NCBI RefSeq assembly: GCF_028858725.1
Contig: NC_084769.1
Location: 12,463,501-12,527,500, forward strand
DNA from: Colius striatus
Lineage: Eukaryota > Chordata > Aves > Coliiformes > Coliidae
Direction of reading: 5' to 3'
Length of the DNA: 64,000 nt
Part shown: positions 8,801-19,911 of the stretch, piece by piece
Position numbering within the stretch: the first letter of the stretch is position 1
Layout: the number at the start of each line of letters is the position of its first letter
Program-made: the position numbers and the translations under genes
The notes under the pieces: model-generated
The model's database searches: none
Told to the model about the DNA's origin: nothing
What the model saw: the letters and a program-made list of their open reading frames with translations, nothing else

Positions 8801-11800
8801 AGTCCACTGCTGACCCCCAGACTTTGCCTGTCCTTGGGCAAAATGCTCTCGCTGCCTCATCTGTAAAACAGAGATAACGCTACTTCTTTTTTTTCCCCAA
8901 CCTGACTATTTGCATAATAAAAGCCTTTCCATGCATGACAGCCTTTTATATATTTGTAGGGCATCTAGCACAACGAGCACCTGGATCTTGCCACTACAAT
9001 ACAAACAATACGTAACAACTAGGATTATACATCCATCCAAAATATACCCCCTGCACCTCATACCGCGGTGCCTTGCTGGCGACACGTGACTTTGTTACAA
9101 CATGGTGAATTCTGCTGCCCTGACTTCTTCATTCCCTCCTTTTGTGCTGCTGTCTTAAGGAAGGCTTTGGCAGAGAGGGGTTTTAGGTACATTGAGAGTC
9201 CCGTGGTCTGCAGTGGCAGGGACCTAAGAGACCTGTAGAGAGCTGTGCAGCATCATACAGAGGCTTTCTGCAGTAGAAATGGCCCTGCTCTCATGCTGCA
9301 TGGGCAAAGATGTGTCTTGAAGGCAGCTTCTTTCTCTTTGAAAGGGGAAAGGAACAAAAAAGACCTCAGCCAGTAGTGTTTTGTCCATATTGTCACTGTA
9401 TGCCCACTGCAGGCCAGCCCAAGCACACAGCTGTCCCTCCCCTCTCCATAAGCCCATCCCATCCTCTTGGAGAGGTCTCAGTATATTCTGGGGATGCAAC
9501 AGGAAGCATTGGACCTGGTCACCCTGTTCCACACTCATGGGGTGGGCTATAGGAATGAGCACCCCCTCACCAGCAACCTGGAGGCGACAGGATGGGAGCT
9601 TCATTGTTGTGCTGCACAGGTTCTTAGGAATTGTTAGCTTGAGACTACACTCAGCTTGGAGAGAGCTTCCCAAAGCAGAGGTTTTGGGAAGCAGGAAGCT
9701 CTTTCTGCATAACCTATACAGCCAGAAGATAATGCCAGATTATTGCTGACATTGGAGATCAAGCAGGGTCTGCGCTGCAATTTCTCTGCACGCGGAGAGA
9801 AGTAAAATGGAGGGTGCTGGGCTAGCTGAGCTGGTGAGGACAAGCCCCGAGGCTAGGTTGGCTCTGCCACTACTTGGCATGAAGAGGAGTAAAAGCATGC
9901 ATAAATTACAAGCTCTTAAGGCCAATTTCCTTATTCTGTCCCAGAGCAACTGACTGAGGGCACTTGATGTTTGCAGGAGTAGACCAGCCCCTCTCCATAG
10001 CCAAGTGGCGTTTTTTAGTGCTTCCCTTATGCTGGCAGATAGACTATTACATTCATTTAATTGTGCAGCACTGCCCTGGCTAAAACCCACAGCCATTTAC
10101 AAACCCCTCCTTTCATTCCTTTGTGCCTTTCGAAGTTTTTTAACAAGCAGAAAAGAACAAGAGAAGTGATGGTAACTGGATTATTAATAATAACCTGATT
10201 AATTTGGTTTCACATACTGTGCAAGGAAGAGTGTGTTGAGGCTATTGTTGTTTTATGGCGACTGAGATTAGATATCAAGTGTCTGTTACAAATGTTAGGC
10301 ACCAAATTAAACACCCACACATACTGAAAGGGCCATCAACACGACAGGGAGAATTACTCATTTTGCAAGCAGAAAAATGACAAAGCAGAGGAGTGACAAA
10401 TGCTCTAGATAAATCCAGAGCTCCAATTTAATGCATGGGATAAGGGGCCTCTTTTTTTCCCCAGCAAAGGCTCTGAACACTCACCGTTTCTTCCTTCTCC
10501 ATAATTTAGCTGTGCACACATTTGGCATTTGGAGTGTGACAGATTTACACATTTGCTAGCAAATGAGCTGCAAGAGCTAATCAGCTCATGCAGAATTGCA
10601 CATATTAATGAAGAAGGCTCTTCTGCATGCCTGTGATGTAGACACCCACTTAACTGGGGCACCAGAGACTCATTTGAAAAGATTTTGTTCACGTAGAAGC
10701 TTTTTTTCCCTATGATGAATGCTTCCAGGGAATCATGTGTTGTAGAGAGGGAGGGAGCTGTATCTGCAAAATCTGACTAAGTGGTTCTCATTACTGAGTG
10801 ATGGAAGAGCAATAGGAAAGATAATTTATTAGTGGCTCAAAGCTAACGAGAATAATTAGCGCTATGATGCTCTCTAAGCAAACTCTGAACAAGGGCTCCT
10901 TAAGGAGCACATTCTGCCTGCAGCAGCAAAGAGTGCTCTGGGCAGAAGGACAGAGGGGCTTCCAGGGGAGGAATCGCACACCCCAAGGTCCAGCTCTGGG
11001 TGGAAACACCTGCACGTCCTCCAGCCTTCCATTACAGCCAGGACTGGAGCTGTCACTCCCCGAATTCTGGCCCATCTTGTTTTCTGGCCTCAAATACAGC
11101 TACAGCAGGCTGAGGAACACAGTTTACAGTTCAGCTTAACTCTTTGGAATCCTCTGCCTTAGACACTGAGATTTTTTGCAACATTGTGTGGTACAATGCC
11201 TGCCAAGACCCTGGCAGGAGCCAAGCCAGGCCAGGAGGCCTCGCTGGGAGCGTTTCAGCGGTGCTGCTCACTCAGGCCTTCCAGGAGTCCTGGCTGCCAG
11301 CACATAAAACGGCATTTGGAGGCATTTCCATTGCAGAAACACCCAGGTACCCTCCCTCCTCCAGTAAACAAAAGCAGGATGCACAGAGAAAGCAGAGCAT
11401 CTTCTCATGATCGGCCAAAGAAAACAGGAGGAGAAAGTTTGGTTTCCAGTGGGTTCCAGCACAGAGCCATTCCACACACAGCCGGGTTAGCCAAAGGGCC
11501 GCAACGCCCAGGGACGCCGGGCTGCCAAACGCAAAGCAAATGCCAACATTTGGTCCTGACCAGCTCTCTGCACCTGTGGATAAAAGCTAATTCCCCCCTT
11601 CCTCAGTTTTCAGAATTTGCTCCTGCCATCCCAGCGTGCTGTTACAGACCCAGCCAGGCCAGAGGAAGCCTATTAAATGACAATGAGGTGCACGTGGGCA
11701 ACAGGCCGCGCTCCCCAGAGCGGCCTTCTGAGCAAACGGCTCGTTTCAGAGTCTATAAAATGCACTTGGCAGAGGTTTAGTGTTATTCTAGGAAATCCAT

Positions 11801-14800
11801 ATAGGCAACATTTCCTTCTGTTAAAGTAGCACTATCAAGACTATGGAGAGTGAGTTTGCTTTTTAAAAGGAGAAGAGACCACAGAAAGATCAGTAGATCA
11901 AGTCACCAGGTCTCAACTTTTCTTTTGAAAAACAACAAGCCACTGAAATCAAAATGACCCATGAAACAATTCCATCCAAAATGAGACTCTGTCTGAAGCA
12001 TTCTCTTAGAGCTTACTCATGGTGGGAGTTGCAGCTGCCTTTTTACTCCCAAATTAAATGCTGTGAGAACATGAACCTCACCCTTCTAATCTTTTTGGAT
12101 TGTTAATCTATCTCTGTGGGTGACTCTGGGAGGGAATTTCAAGTCAGCAAGATTTGGGGATGTAATTTGGAGTGAGTGGGAGTTCAGAAAAATTCCCAAG
12201 GCTGTTTCACCCAAGTACAACCAGTCGGGAGGGGTGTGGGGGCCAGTGGGGCTGTCAGATCCAGAATGCATTTTTACAGAGGGAGGAAAGAGGAAATGGA
12301 CATTTGCTGGGTTGCTTTTCTCAATTCAGATTGGGAAGCAATTATCTTCCAGTCTCTCCTGTAGGAGTTGCTCTAGTTTGAATAAGCAAAGATGCAACTG
12401 TTGTATCATAGACAGATGGATAACTCCTTTATAGAGGCAGCCAAATTATCCTCTCAGCTTGCAGGGCACTGGGATATAAGCTTATGCTCACCTTGGGATG
12501 CCAACCTGGGTCTCCTATACCTGGGATTTGTCTGGGCTACCTTCTCCCTCATTTTGATGGATGAAACAAATCCAGCATCTCAGGCTCTTTCTTTAGCTGG
12601 GGAAACTACTCCCTATCCATCTACTAGTCTGCCCGAAACACTTGCTCCTGTCATCCTTCCTCTCTTGGTCCAACTACACAACAGGACTAACACGCACCTG
12701 CAGACCATTTGTGCCTTAAGCCAACATAGAGGAAACAAGGTAATACCCAGCCCTGGCTCTGCCTCTCAGCTGTACACAATGTTTCACTCCTCCTCAACAA
12801 AACTCAATCTGATTTGGGTTAAGGATGCAACAGATGCCAAAGATGTTTGAGTTTCACCTTAAAAGGGCTGAAAGACACAAATGCCTGAATTGCAAGAGCA
12901 GAATCTCTGACTCACTGCAAACCATTTGTTATCAGCAGTTAAGTTTTTTGCTGATAAGTGATTCATGATTTGAAAGCCCAGCTCACTTTTAAGCAGAAAT
13001 TCTGATGTGGTTACCAACTCCTGGGTTATGCATCTACCACAACAGGCTGGAAAGTCTCAATGTGTGAAATGACCAACTGTTTAATTACACAAAATAAGAG
13101 CTCTTACATATAGAGGATACTTTTCATTCACAGTTTGTAGAAAAAAAATGGAAAGGTATCTCAAGTTCAACTTGACTGACACAAATATAAACATAAACTG
13201 ACTTCACTAGCAAATATAAACACCAATTTTTGCTTCACTGGAGGCAACAGAATTACAACAGTGTAATTGAGATCCAGACATGGCCTACTAATTAAAAAGG
13301 CTTAGAAGCAGAGCTCCTAGCTCCTGGTACACTCTAGTTCACAGTAACTAAGGCTTCTGTCAGCCATTTGATGTAATTGTTTATGGTGTTCAAAACGGTA
13401 TTTTTTCAAAACCCATTCATACTATGAACCAGATGAGTCATGACCCTGAGACAGAAGGTAAATTATTCTCCAATATTTTATATTTGTGCATTAACACATG
13501 ATTAGCCAAGAAAAAAAACCAAACCTGAATACCCAAATCTAAGGAGTAACTGACAAAAGACTGAAGGGAAAAACGAGAATCCTTCATTTTCATTTTATTA
13601 TGGTGTAACCAGCTGTAAGGAATTACTGGTCTGCAGCACAGAGTGCAATTGTCCTATCCTAAACATTTACTGAAGCCTATAATTCTGAATGATCCTGACA
13701 AGTGATGTCACCATTGGCAAGCTATGATTATTTTCTTTCCTGTTTTTTTTGAGGAAGCCCACATTTCCCAGCAATTAGCACCAACATAGGCACAGCCTAT
13801 GCACAGAAATGCTCAAGTGTTTCTGGAGACAGTATTTCTTTCATGCCAGCTGCTTTGACTCTGGGATCTAAAAAATGCTGTAAATTCTGGACTGATCAAC
13901 CTTAGTAGTTTGCTGGTAAGCAAAGGGATTCCTGTTTCAAATCAGATGACATCAATATATAATGACCTAAACACAGGGCAGAAAGCTTGCTACTAAGGTG
14001 AGAATAGCTTGAAAGACTTACCATGATCTTATGCAAACACACTAAACTCAACATGAAGTAACTATGCTAACAGGAAGAAAAAACAAAACACAGTAAGAAA
14101 GTTAATAAATTAAGCTACTTTCACACTGGGATATTATGTACTACCAGGCAGATGATTTTTGAGTGAAGACACTCAGCAGGTGCTTAATAAGAGAAGATAC
14201 TTGGCACAGCTCCATCACCATTCAAACTGATGTCACGGTTAACAAGCTGGCTACCATACAAGGCCAATCAGGCTACTGGTATTCCAGCTTACTCACTAAT
14301 GGCTTCAGCAGCCTAAGGAATGTCAGTTGTCCAGGGCCATTAATTAGAAGAGAGAGAAGGAGGAGAAAAAAAACATACTGAGAAAGGAAGTAAGATGCCA
14401 CTCACCTTCTGCTCCTCCCAAACCATCCCCAGCAACTGGCCATCAGTCACCCAGCGGGGAAGGGGCTCAACGAGGCTCAGGAACCATAAAAGTACTTGTC
14501 TTTTAGTTTATTTTTAGTTCTAAGTGATTCACAACATCCTGTCCCTCCCTCTCCCCTCCTGTGAAGACATAAGTACCTCCAGATCATCTTTTGGGTTTTT
14601 CTAAAGCATCGAGGATGTAAAAACATTTCAAATGCTGTAGTGTCAGAGGTTGTTTCTGCAACCCCTTAAAGGGCAACAAGAGAAAGAACCCACATGCAAG
14701 TGAAGGTCAAAGTTCTGGAATACACATGATTACTGCATCGTCAAAGGTATTATGCCTTTATCAAAACAGTTGAACGTAACACTTTCCAACACATACTTGA

Positions 14801-15459
14801 TACAGCCCAATCGTAATTGGAAGGGAGACTATATACCCTATAAGGGTAACTGTATACCCCAAGAAGATAATAACCTCTGCTGTAACTTACAGATGCATTT
14901 GACAACATTGATACCAAAACAGGGGGTATTAGTTTAATTTTACCCATACTCTGCTGATTTTTGATACCTGGCTTAATTCACTCTTAATACATTCTATAAA
15001 GGTATGTAAACACTTCTGATTTAAAGACCAGAGAGACTGAAATGAAATCAACAGATCTGGACTGGTTCATGTTAATGTCTTCATTAAGTCAGATACCTTA
15101 TTTATCCCTGAGCACCTTAAAATGTCCCCTAAATCTTGCTGAAGCACATGTAACCATTTCACAAGAATGTAAAACTGCATTTGGATAAATCTGTCTTACA
15201 AGTACTTACATTTTCCTTCACCATTTAAAAACAAAAGAACAACAAACAAAACCCCAAACCTGCATCCCCTCCCATTTGTGTTTCACATGTACTGCAACAG
15301 CTGTAAAAAAGAAATTCACCCCATCAAACAACATCACCTACAGACACGCTACAGACTACAAAAATATTGCATAGGAGTGTCAGAGGGCATCGTCTCACAA
15401 GGTCAGAGAAAATATGCTGGGTTTTCTTCCAAACAATATGGCAACATTCTAATTTGTTT
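5875..15459. other. Downstream flank of PDIA5, no gene recognised
   Basis: About 9.6 kb with no supported exon. Open frames such as 9224-9673(-), 11184-11780(+) and 12392-12850(+) lack splice-site context and domain resemblance. In other vertebrates SEC22A lies downstream of PDIA5 in the same orientation, but none of its exons could be recognised here. One ancient SINE-like relic (8775-9020) and a GC-rich, hairpin-bearing block (11640-11780) are listed separately. The rest is AT-rich unique sequence. Confidence 0.5.
8775..9020 (+). repeat. Ancient SINE relic, MIR/CORE-SINE-like
   Basis: The stretch has the ordered hallmarks of an old tRNA-derived SINE: 'cctgtccttgggcaaaatgc', 'gcctcatctgtaaaacagag' then 'ataacgctactt', and downstream 'gcatctagcacaacgagcac' leading to 'actacaatacaaacaat'. 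Divergence is high. Assignment is from memory of the family consensus. Confidence 0.5.
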
Positions 15460-15626
15460 TCCTTTTAAAAATCAAGTGGTTTCACTTTATTTCAAAATTG
15501 TACAAAATGGCCATGGCTGTTTATAAAAAAAAAGTCTGTCTTGAGAATATGTGAAGTCTCAGGTGCAGTAACAAAAAGACCTGGAACCGTTCACAGTGCA
15601 GCGGAAAGCTTCTTTTGAGGCAGGGA
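15460..15626 (-). other. PDIA5: Probable PDIA5 3' untranslated region
   Basis: The sequence after the TAG stop, read on the minus strand, is non-coding and contains a T-run followed by AATAAA about 136 bp downstream of the stop. If that signal is used, the 3' UTR would be only about 150-170 bp. The cleavage point is estimated, not seen. Confidence 0.5.
15486..15491 (-). promoter_or_regulatory. Candidate poly(A) signal AATAAA for PDIA5
   Basis: Read on the minus strand the bases are AATAAA, 136 bp past the stop codon. They are followed by a moderately T-rich stretch ('cacttgatttttaaaagg'). It is the first canonical hexamer after the stop. A distal alternative occurs near 14507-14512. Confidence 0.55.
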
Positions 15627-15707
15627 CTACAACTCATCCTTCTTCTTTCCTACTCTTTCATGGTCTCTTTCTCTCAGGGTTCGCATGAAAACAGTGAATC
15701 CAGACTC
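15627..15707 (-). CDS. PDIA5: PDIA5 last coding exon with KDEL retention signal and stop
   Basis: The 81-bp coding part follows a pyrimidine-rich acceptor ('ctctttttcttcaaaaccag') and encodes ESGFTVFMRTLRERDHERVG followed by KKKDEL and a TAG stop. KDEL is the canonical signal bound by KDEL receptors for retrieval of soluble proteins to the endoplasmic reticulum. The human protein, as I recall it, ends in the variant KEEL, so this copy has the more canonical form. The RTLRERDHERVGKKK stretch is a basic, probably helical tail after the last thioredoxin fold. The join to the preceding exon is phase 0. Confidence 0.95.
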   Translation of the reverse strand, partial: ESGFTVFMRTLRERDHERVGKKKDEL

Positions 15708-16204
15708 CTGGTTTTGAAGAAAAAGAGAAAAAAAAGGTTTTAACTTCACAATCCAACCAAACCAACACATCAAGTACACTTTTAGCTTCTGTATCCCACA
15801 GCAGAATATAACCTAAGGAACAGTTAACTGCTTCTGCATTGCCTCATCATGCACTGCTCTGGTCCAATGCTGCTCCACTGCAATGCAAGGGGAAAATACC
15901 CACACAGATGCCACATGTCAAAGCCTGAAGAGATGTGACACAGGAGAAAAAGGTTGTCAAACTCACAGGACAAAGTTAAATCTCTTCCTAGAAATGCCAT
16001 TGATGTCTTTGAGCATTTTTTGACAAAAAGGCATTTTCATGCTACTTTTGTGTGCTACTTGTGTCATTTTGAAAGGAGTTACTGGATCATCTGTTGGCTA
16101 GGCACATATTTGCTGCTGGCTACTCATCTTTTAACAGTTTTGCTCATGATCTTCCTCCTTTTCCACCCATTCAGACGATGGGAATCACATTTTTTCAAGT
16201 TACT

Positions 16205-16426
16205 ATCAAAAGTAAGACAAGAGGAAATGGGCTCAAGTTTAGATCAGAGACTGGGAAGAACTTTTTCAATGAGAGGCTTGTTGAGACCTGGTCCCAGGCT
16301 GCCCTTGGAGATGGTGGAGTCCCCATCCCTGGAGATATTGCAATACCATGGAGCTGAGGTGCTGAGGGACATGCTTTAGTGATGGGCTTGGCAGCGTGAG
16401 GTGAGTGGCTTGACTAGATGACCTTA
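16205..16426 (+). mobile_element. Older CR1 3' region, left part, interrupted by a younger CR1
   Basis: Diverged CR1 3' sequence reads 'ggaaatgggctcaagttta', 'gggaagaactttttcaatga', 'ggagtccccatccctggaga' and 'tgactagatgacctta'. Its terminal block continues on the far side of the younger insertion at 17486-17514 ('gaccttaaaggtcttttcc'). Confidence 0.75.
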
Positions 16427-17485
16427 GAATGGTAAGGGTTGGAAGGGACTTTTAGAGATCATCTAGTCCAAATCCTCTGCAGAAGCAGGGTCACCTAGAT
16501 CAGGTCACATAGGAACATGTCCAGGTGGGTCTTGAAGACCTCCAAGGAAGGAGCCTCCACAACCCCTCTGGGCAGCCTGTGCCAGGGCTCCCTCACCTCA
16601 CAGTGAAATAGTTTTTTCTTATGTTTAAGTGGAACTTTTTGTATTCCAGCTTCATCCCATTACCCCTTGTCCTGTTGTTAGATACAACAGAAAAAAGGGA
16701 TGTCCCAACCTCCTGACACCCACCCTTTAGGTATTTATAAATGTTAATAAGATCTCTCCTCAGTATTCTCCAGACTAAACAGCCCCAGTTCCTGCAGCCC
16801 TTCCTAGTACGAAAGATGCTCCAGTCCCCTGATCATCTTGGTGGCCCTGTGCTGGACTCTCTCCAGCAGTTCTCTGTCCCTCTTGAGCTGAGTAGCCCAG
16901 AACTGGACACAGGACTCCAGATGAGGCCTCACCAGGGCAGAGTAGAGCGGGAGAAGAACCTCCCTTGACCTGCTGGCCACACTCTTCTTGATACATCCCA
17001 GGATGCCATTGGCCTTCTTGGCCACGAGGGCACATTGCTGGCTCATGGTTAGTTTATTATCAATCAGGACTCCCAGGTCTCTCTCTGCAGAGCTGCTCTT
17101 CAGCAGGTCAATCCCCAGCCTGTACTGGTGCATGGGGTTGTTCCTCCCCAGATGGAGGACTCTGCACTTGTCCTTATTGAACCTCATGAGGTTCCTCTCT
17201 GCCCAACTCTCAAGCCGCTCCAGATCCCGCTGAATGGCAGCACAGCCTCTGGGGAATCAGCCAGTCCTCCCAGTTTGGTGTCATCAGTGAATTTGCTGAG
17301 GGTACACTCTGTCCCCTCATCCAGGTCATTGATGAAGATGTTGAACAAGATTGGCCCCAGAACCCATCCCTGTGGAACTCCACTGGCCACAGGCCTCCAA
17401 CTTGACTCTGTGCCATTGATTACCACCCTCTGGGCTCTGTCATTCAGCCAGCTCTCCATCCACCTCACTGTCCACTCATCCAAAA
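16427..17485 (-). mobile_element. Younger CR1 LINE inserted in an older CR1
   Basis: The 3' end (minus strand) is at about 16427 with the 'ggaagggacttttagagatc' block. The 5' end is truncated at about 17485 inside the reverse transcriptase domain. The minus-strand frame 17483-17184 holds the catalytic core: [20 protein letters not shown] and the FTDDTK box (YADD-type), followed by a frame break. The frame 17187-16804 continues with [17 protein letters not shown] and stops at an in-frame TAG after RGLEHLSY. The copy is thus broken at two places at least. A 7-bp repeat GACCTTA flanks it. Confidence 0.92.
16804..17483 (-). pseudogene. CR1 ORF2 reverse transcriptase remnant (two frames)
   Basis: The first part (17483-17184) starts within [20 protein letters not shown] and keeps the GVPQG and FTDDTK motifs of non-LTR reverse transcriptases. 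The reading frame then slips by one base near 17230-17260, where consensus GAGGGCTG-type sequence is one G short. The second part (17187-16804) carries the region after the catalytic core and ends at a nonsense codon. It is not able to make a working enzyme. Confidence 0.85.
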
Positions 17486-17514
17486 GACCTTAAAGGTCTT
17501 TTCCAATGATTCCG
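17486..17514 (+). mobile_element. Older CR1 3' region, right terminal piece
   Basis: 'gaccttaaaggtcttttcc' followed by 'aatgattcc' is the terminal block and short tail of the older plus-strand CR1 whose left part is 16205-16426. Confidence 0.7.
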
Positions 17515-19201
17515 ATTGTCAGACAATTTCAAGCCTGGATGCCTAGATGCACTAAATCACTAAATTTCAACAACTATGATTTCAGATTATTTGGATGCTC
17601 AGGGACATCTACTTTAGTGCCAGAACTGGGAACAGAAAACAAGTCCCCTGGCTCCCACTACACTCTCCTGAAATCTCTTTTGCAAAGTGGGAGGTAGCTG
17701 GACAAGGTGGTTCAAAAAGTATCATGCTGATAAGAAGTCTTTAAGAGTACAATCCCTTGTTACTGACACAGACTTGTGGACAGACCTGGAAACTCCACGG
17801 AGGGCACTGTGCTAAAGCACTGCCTCCAGCAATACCACCATAGGAGATAATAAAACCTAATTTGATGCTGCACAAGCAGAAGACCATAGGTCCCAGAAGA
17901 GGTGGAGGAGGGACACAGTTGCCAGGAGCAGAGAGATTGCAAAGTTCCTGTTGGGTAATTTAATTCTACCCAAGAAAGTGCTGGCTGCATAGAGAGGATT
18001 AGTCAGGCCACTTTCCAGCATAGGGATAATCATCTCCCAACTGCTGTGGCCTCAGGGTGCTCCTGTCTTGCTAAACTCTTTTTTATCAGCCACTGCCAAT
18101 CCTTCTTTCCACACATCACTTCTGTAAGTATGGGTTAGGAATACAAAAACCGTGTCTAAAACTTTCCTTAATTGTTGGCTACTGCACCCATCTTTACTTC
18201 TAAGAAAAGATCCACAATCAGAACTTCACACAGTACTGACAACAGCAGCTGGACCAGCTCCATAAAATGGGAATTACTGGGTGGGTCCTAATGCTGCAGG
18301 TCAAACTGGGAGGTGGATCACCATGAAGACTTCCTTAAGATCCTGACTGACAACCTCAGAATTTGGCTTCTACATGCTTCTGTGTAATTTGGTGAGCTGT
18401 AATAGCAGCACTAACTTTCAGGCAAGGCTCTTTTACCAAAAATCACTGGATGGTTTGAAGAGCTCATGTTTTTCTTGCAGACTCCAACTTCTCTGGGCTG
18501 AGGAGCAACCTCACTCTAGGAAGTTATGACAAAGAACACACACAAATAATTGTATTGCTTCTTCATTTTCAGGCACTTTACAACCATGGCATTGCATTAT
18601 GCTGTTTCTGCCCCTTGTACTCATGGCATTTAATTAGCTGACCACAGAAGGACAAAAGAACAAAACTTCAGCCCAACAGGTATCAGGGAGATATCTCAGG
18701 GAGAATGAGACACTTGGTTTCCCCCAGTCTCCAAAGCACAGCTATGTCCCTGCTATAAAACCAATGGTCTGGCCCCATTTGCAGTCTGGTGGACCCGTAT
18801 CACGTTTGCAGTACCTGCACCATCGAGATCCAGCACTGACAGGACTAACTCCTGTATTTTCTGGCATTTCTGCACCTCGCAGCAGCCCATGCAATAAACC
18901 CTTCACTTTCACTCCAAATTCATTGGCAGACCAGCTTAAAGCATAAAACATCCAACAAAACCATACTAAAACTACTCCTTTTTCCTCTTGTCACGTTCCT
19001 AAAATAAGCCAAGTGTGTTCCTAATGCAGGGATGTACAGGGGTGTGGTACACAATGATTCATCCCCATAAGACAGAAACAGCAGCAGTGAAACAGCCCCT
19101 CAGCAGGCGAAAAATTTACCCTGCAGTGGTCCTTTTCAAGGCAGCACAGGCAGAGGAGACCTTGCTCCCCATGGCAGGTGATGGCTTTTGCTTTCACTTA
19201 C

Positions 19202-19336
19202 CCCTCTTTCTCCAGTATACTTCTCCACAAATTTCCCATAGTTGTAATAGTTGAAGGTGGGGTAGCCATCGACTCCCTCCTGCTTACACAGGTCGTGATT
19301 CTGTTCTTTGGCACAGTCCACTGCAGCGTAGGCAAT
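19202..19336 (-). CDS. PDIA5: PDIA5 coding exon, second half of the CPHC module
   Basis: The 135-bp exon is exactly 45 codons, phase 0 at both ends, between a 'gcgtttcag' acceptor and a GTAAGT donor. It reads IAYAAVDCAKEQNHDLCKQE, then GVDGYPTFNYYNYGKFVEKY and TGERG. The VDC strand, the paired cysteines of the VDC...DLC segment and the GYPTF cis-proline loop are typical of this family. This is the structural counterpart of the 48659-48822 exon, with the cis-proline loop facing the CPHC active site. There are no stops and good splice sites on both sides. Confidence 0.95.
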
Positions 19337-19849
19337 CTGAAACGCAAGAGATCAGCGTGAGGCAGGAGAAGACAAAGCACGACTCCATGAACATGCTGCT
19401 GCAGCTTAGACTTAACACTAGGAGAGATCCAAATCTTCTGCCAAAACACACCGGCTTTTGCAACGCCTCAGCTGTGGAGGAAGATCAGAGGATGGTCATC
19501 AGGTCAAGCCACAGGAATAGATGGGCAGAAGGCTGCTTGCTCCTGGGGAAATGCTGCACTGATGGCACAGCACTTGGCCTACCTTTGACTCCAAATGGGA
19601 AACCCAGAGGCTGTTCCAGTGAAACCAAACTCAAGCAAAGCAGTCATAGCTCTGTCATGCTGCAGTATTTTCTTGCACTTTGGTTTTAAGTGACAAACAG
19701 TGACAGGGTGACTTTGGTAAGGGTAACAACCCACCTGACACAACCTCCTTCCCATGGCACAGCTAATGCTTGGAAAAGTTACCTCTTCTGTTCTTGGACA
19801 AACAGGGCTGGTCACTATGCAGGCTATGAATAGACTTATGACTTTCATA

Positions 19850-19911
19850 CAGAATCAGAGTCACAGAATCTGAAGGGTTGGAAAGGACCTCAAAGATTAC
19901 CCCAAATAGCT
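19850..19911 (-). mobile_element. Short CR1 3' end fragment
   Basis: 'cagaatcagagtcacagaat' followed by 'gaagggttggaaaggacctc' is the reverse complement of a CR1 tail and terminal block. Only about 60 bp are recognisable. Confidence 0.6.

Larger units (their letters stand above)
15708..19201 (-). other. PDIA5: PDIA5 last intron (3.5 kb) with nested CR1 elements
   Basis: Donor GTAAGT at 19201, acceptor 'aaccag' at 15708. The left half holds an old plus-strand CR1 split by a younger minus-strand CR1 (listed separately). The segment 17515-19201 shows no recognised repeat or exon. Confidence 0.9.

Noticed and set aside
9224..9673. 149-codon minus-strand open frame
   Set aside because: No recognisable domain, and equally long frames overlap on the other strand (9381-9749). 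Treated as chance.
11184..11780. 198-codon plus-strand open frame
   Set aside because: Low-complexity composition typical of chance frames in GC-richer DNA, no domain resemblance, no splice or start context, and an overlapping opposite-strand frame of similar quality.
12392..12850. 152-codon plus-strand open frame
   Set aside because: Residue composition is random-like (rich in L, S, T, H, Q); no homologous motif and no supporting neighbour.
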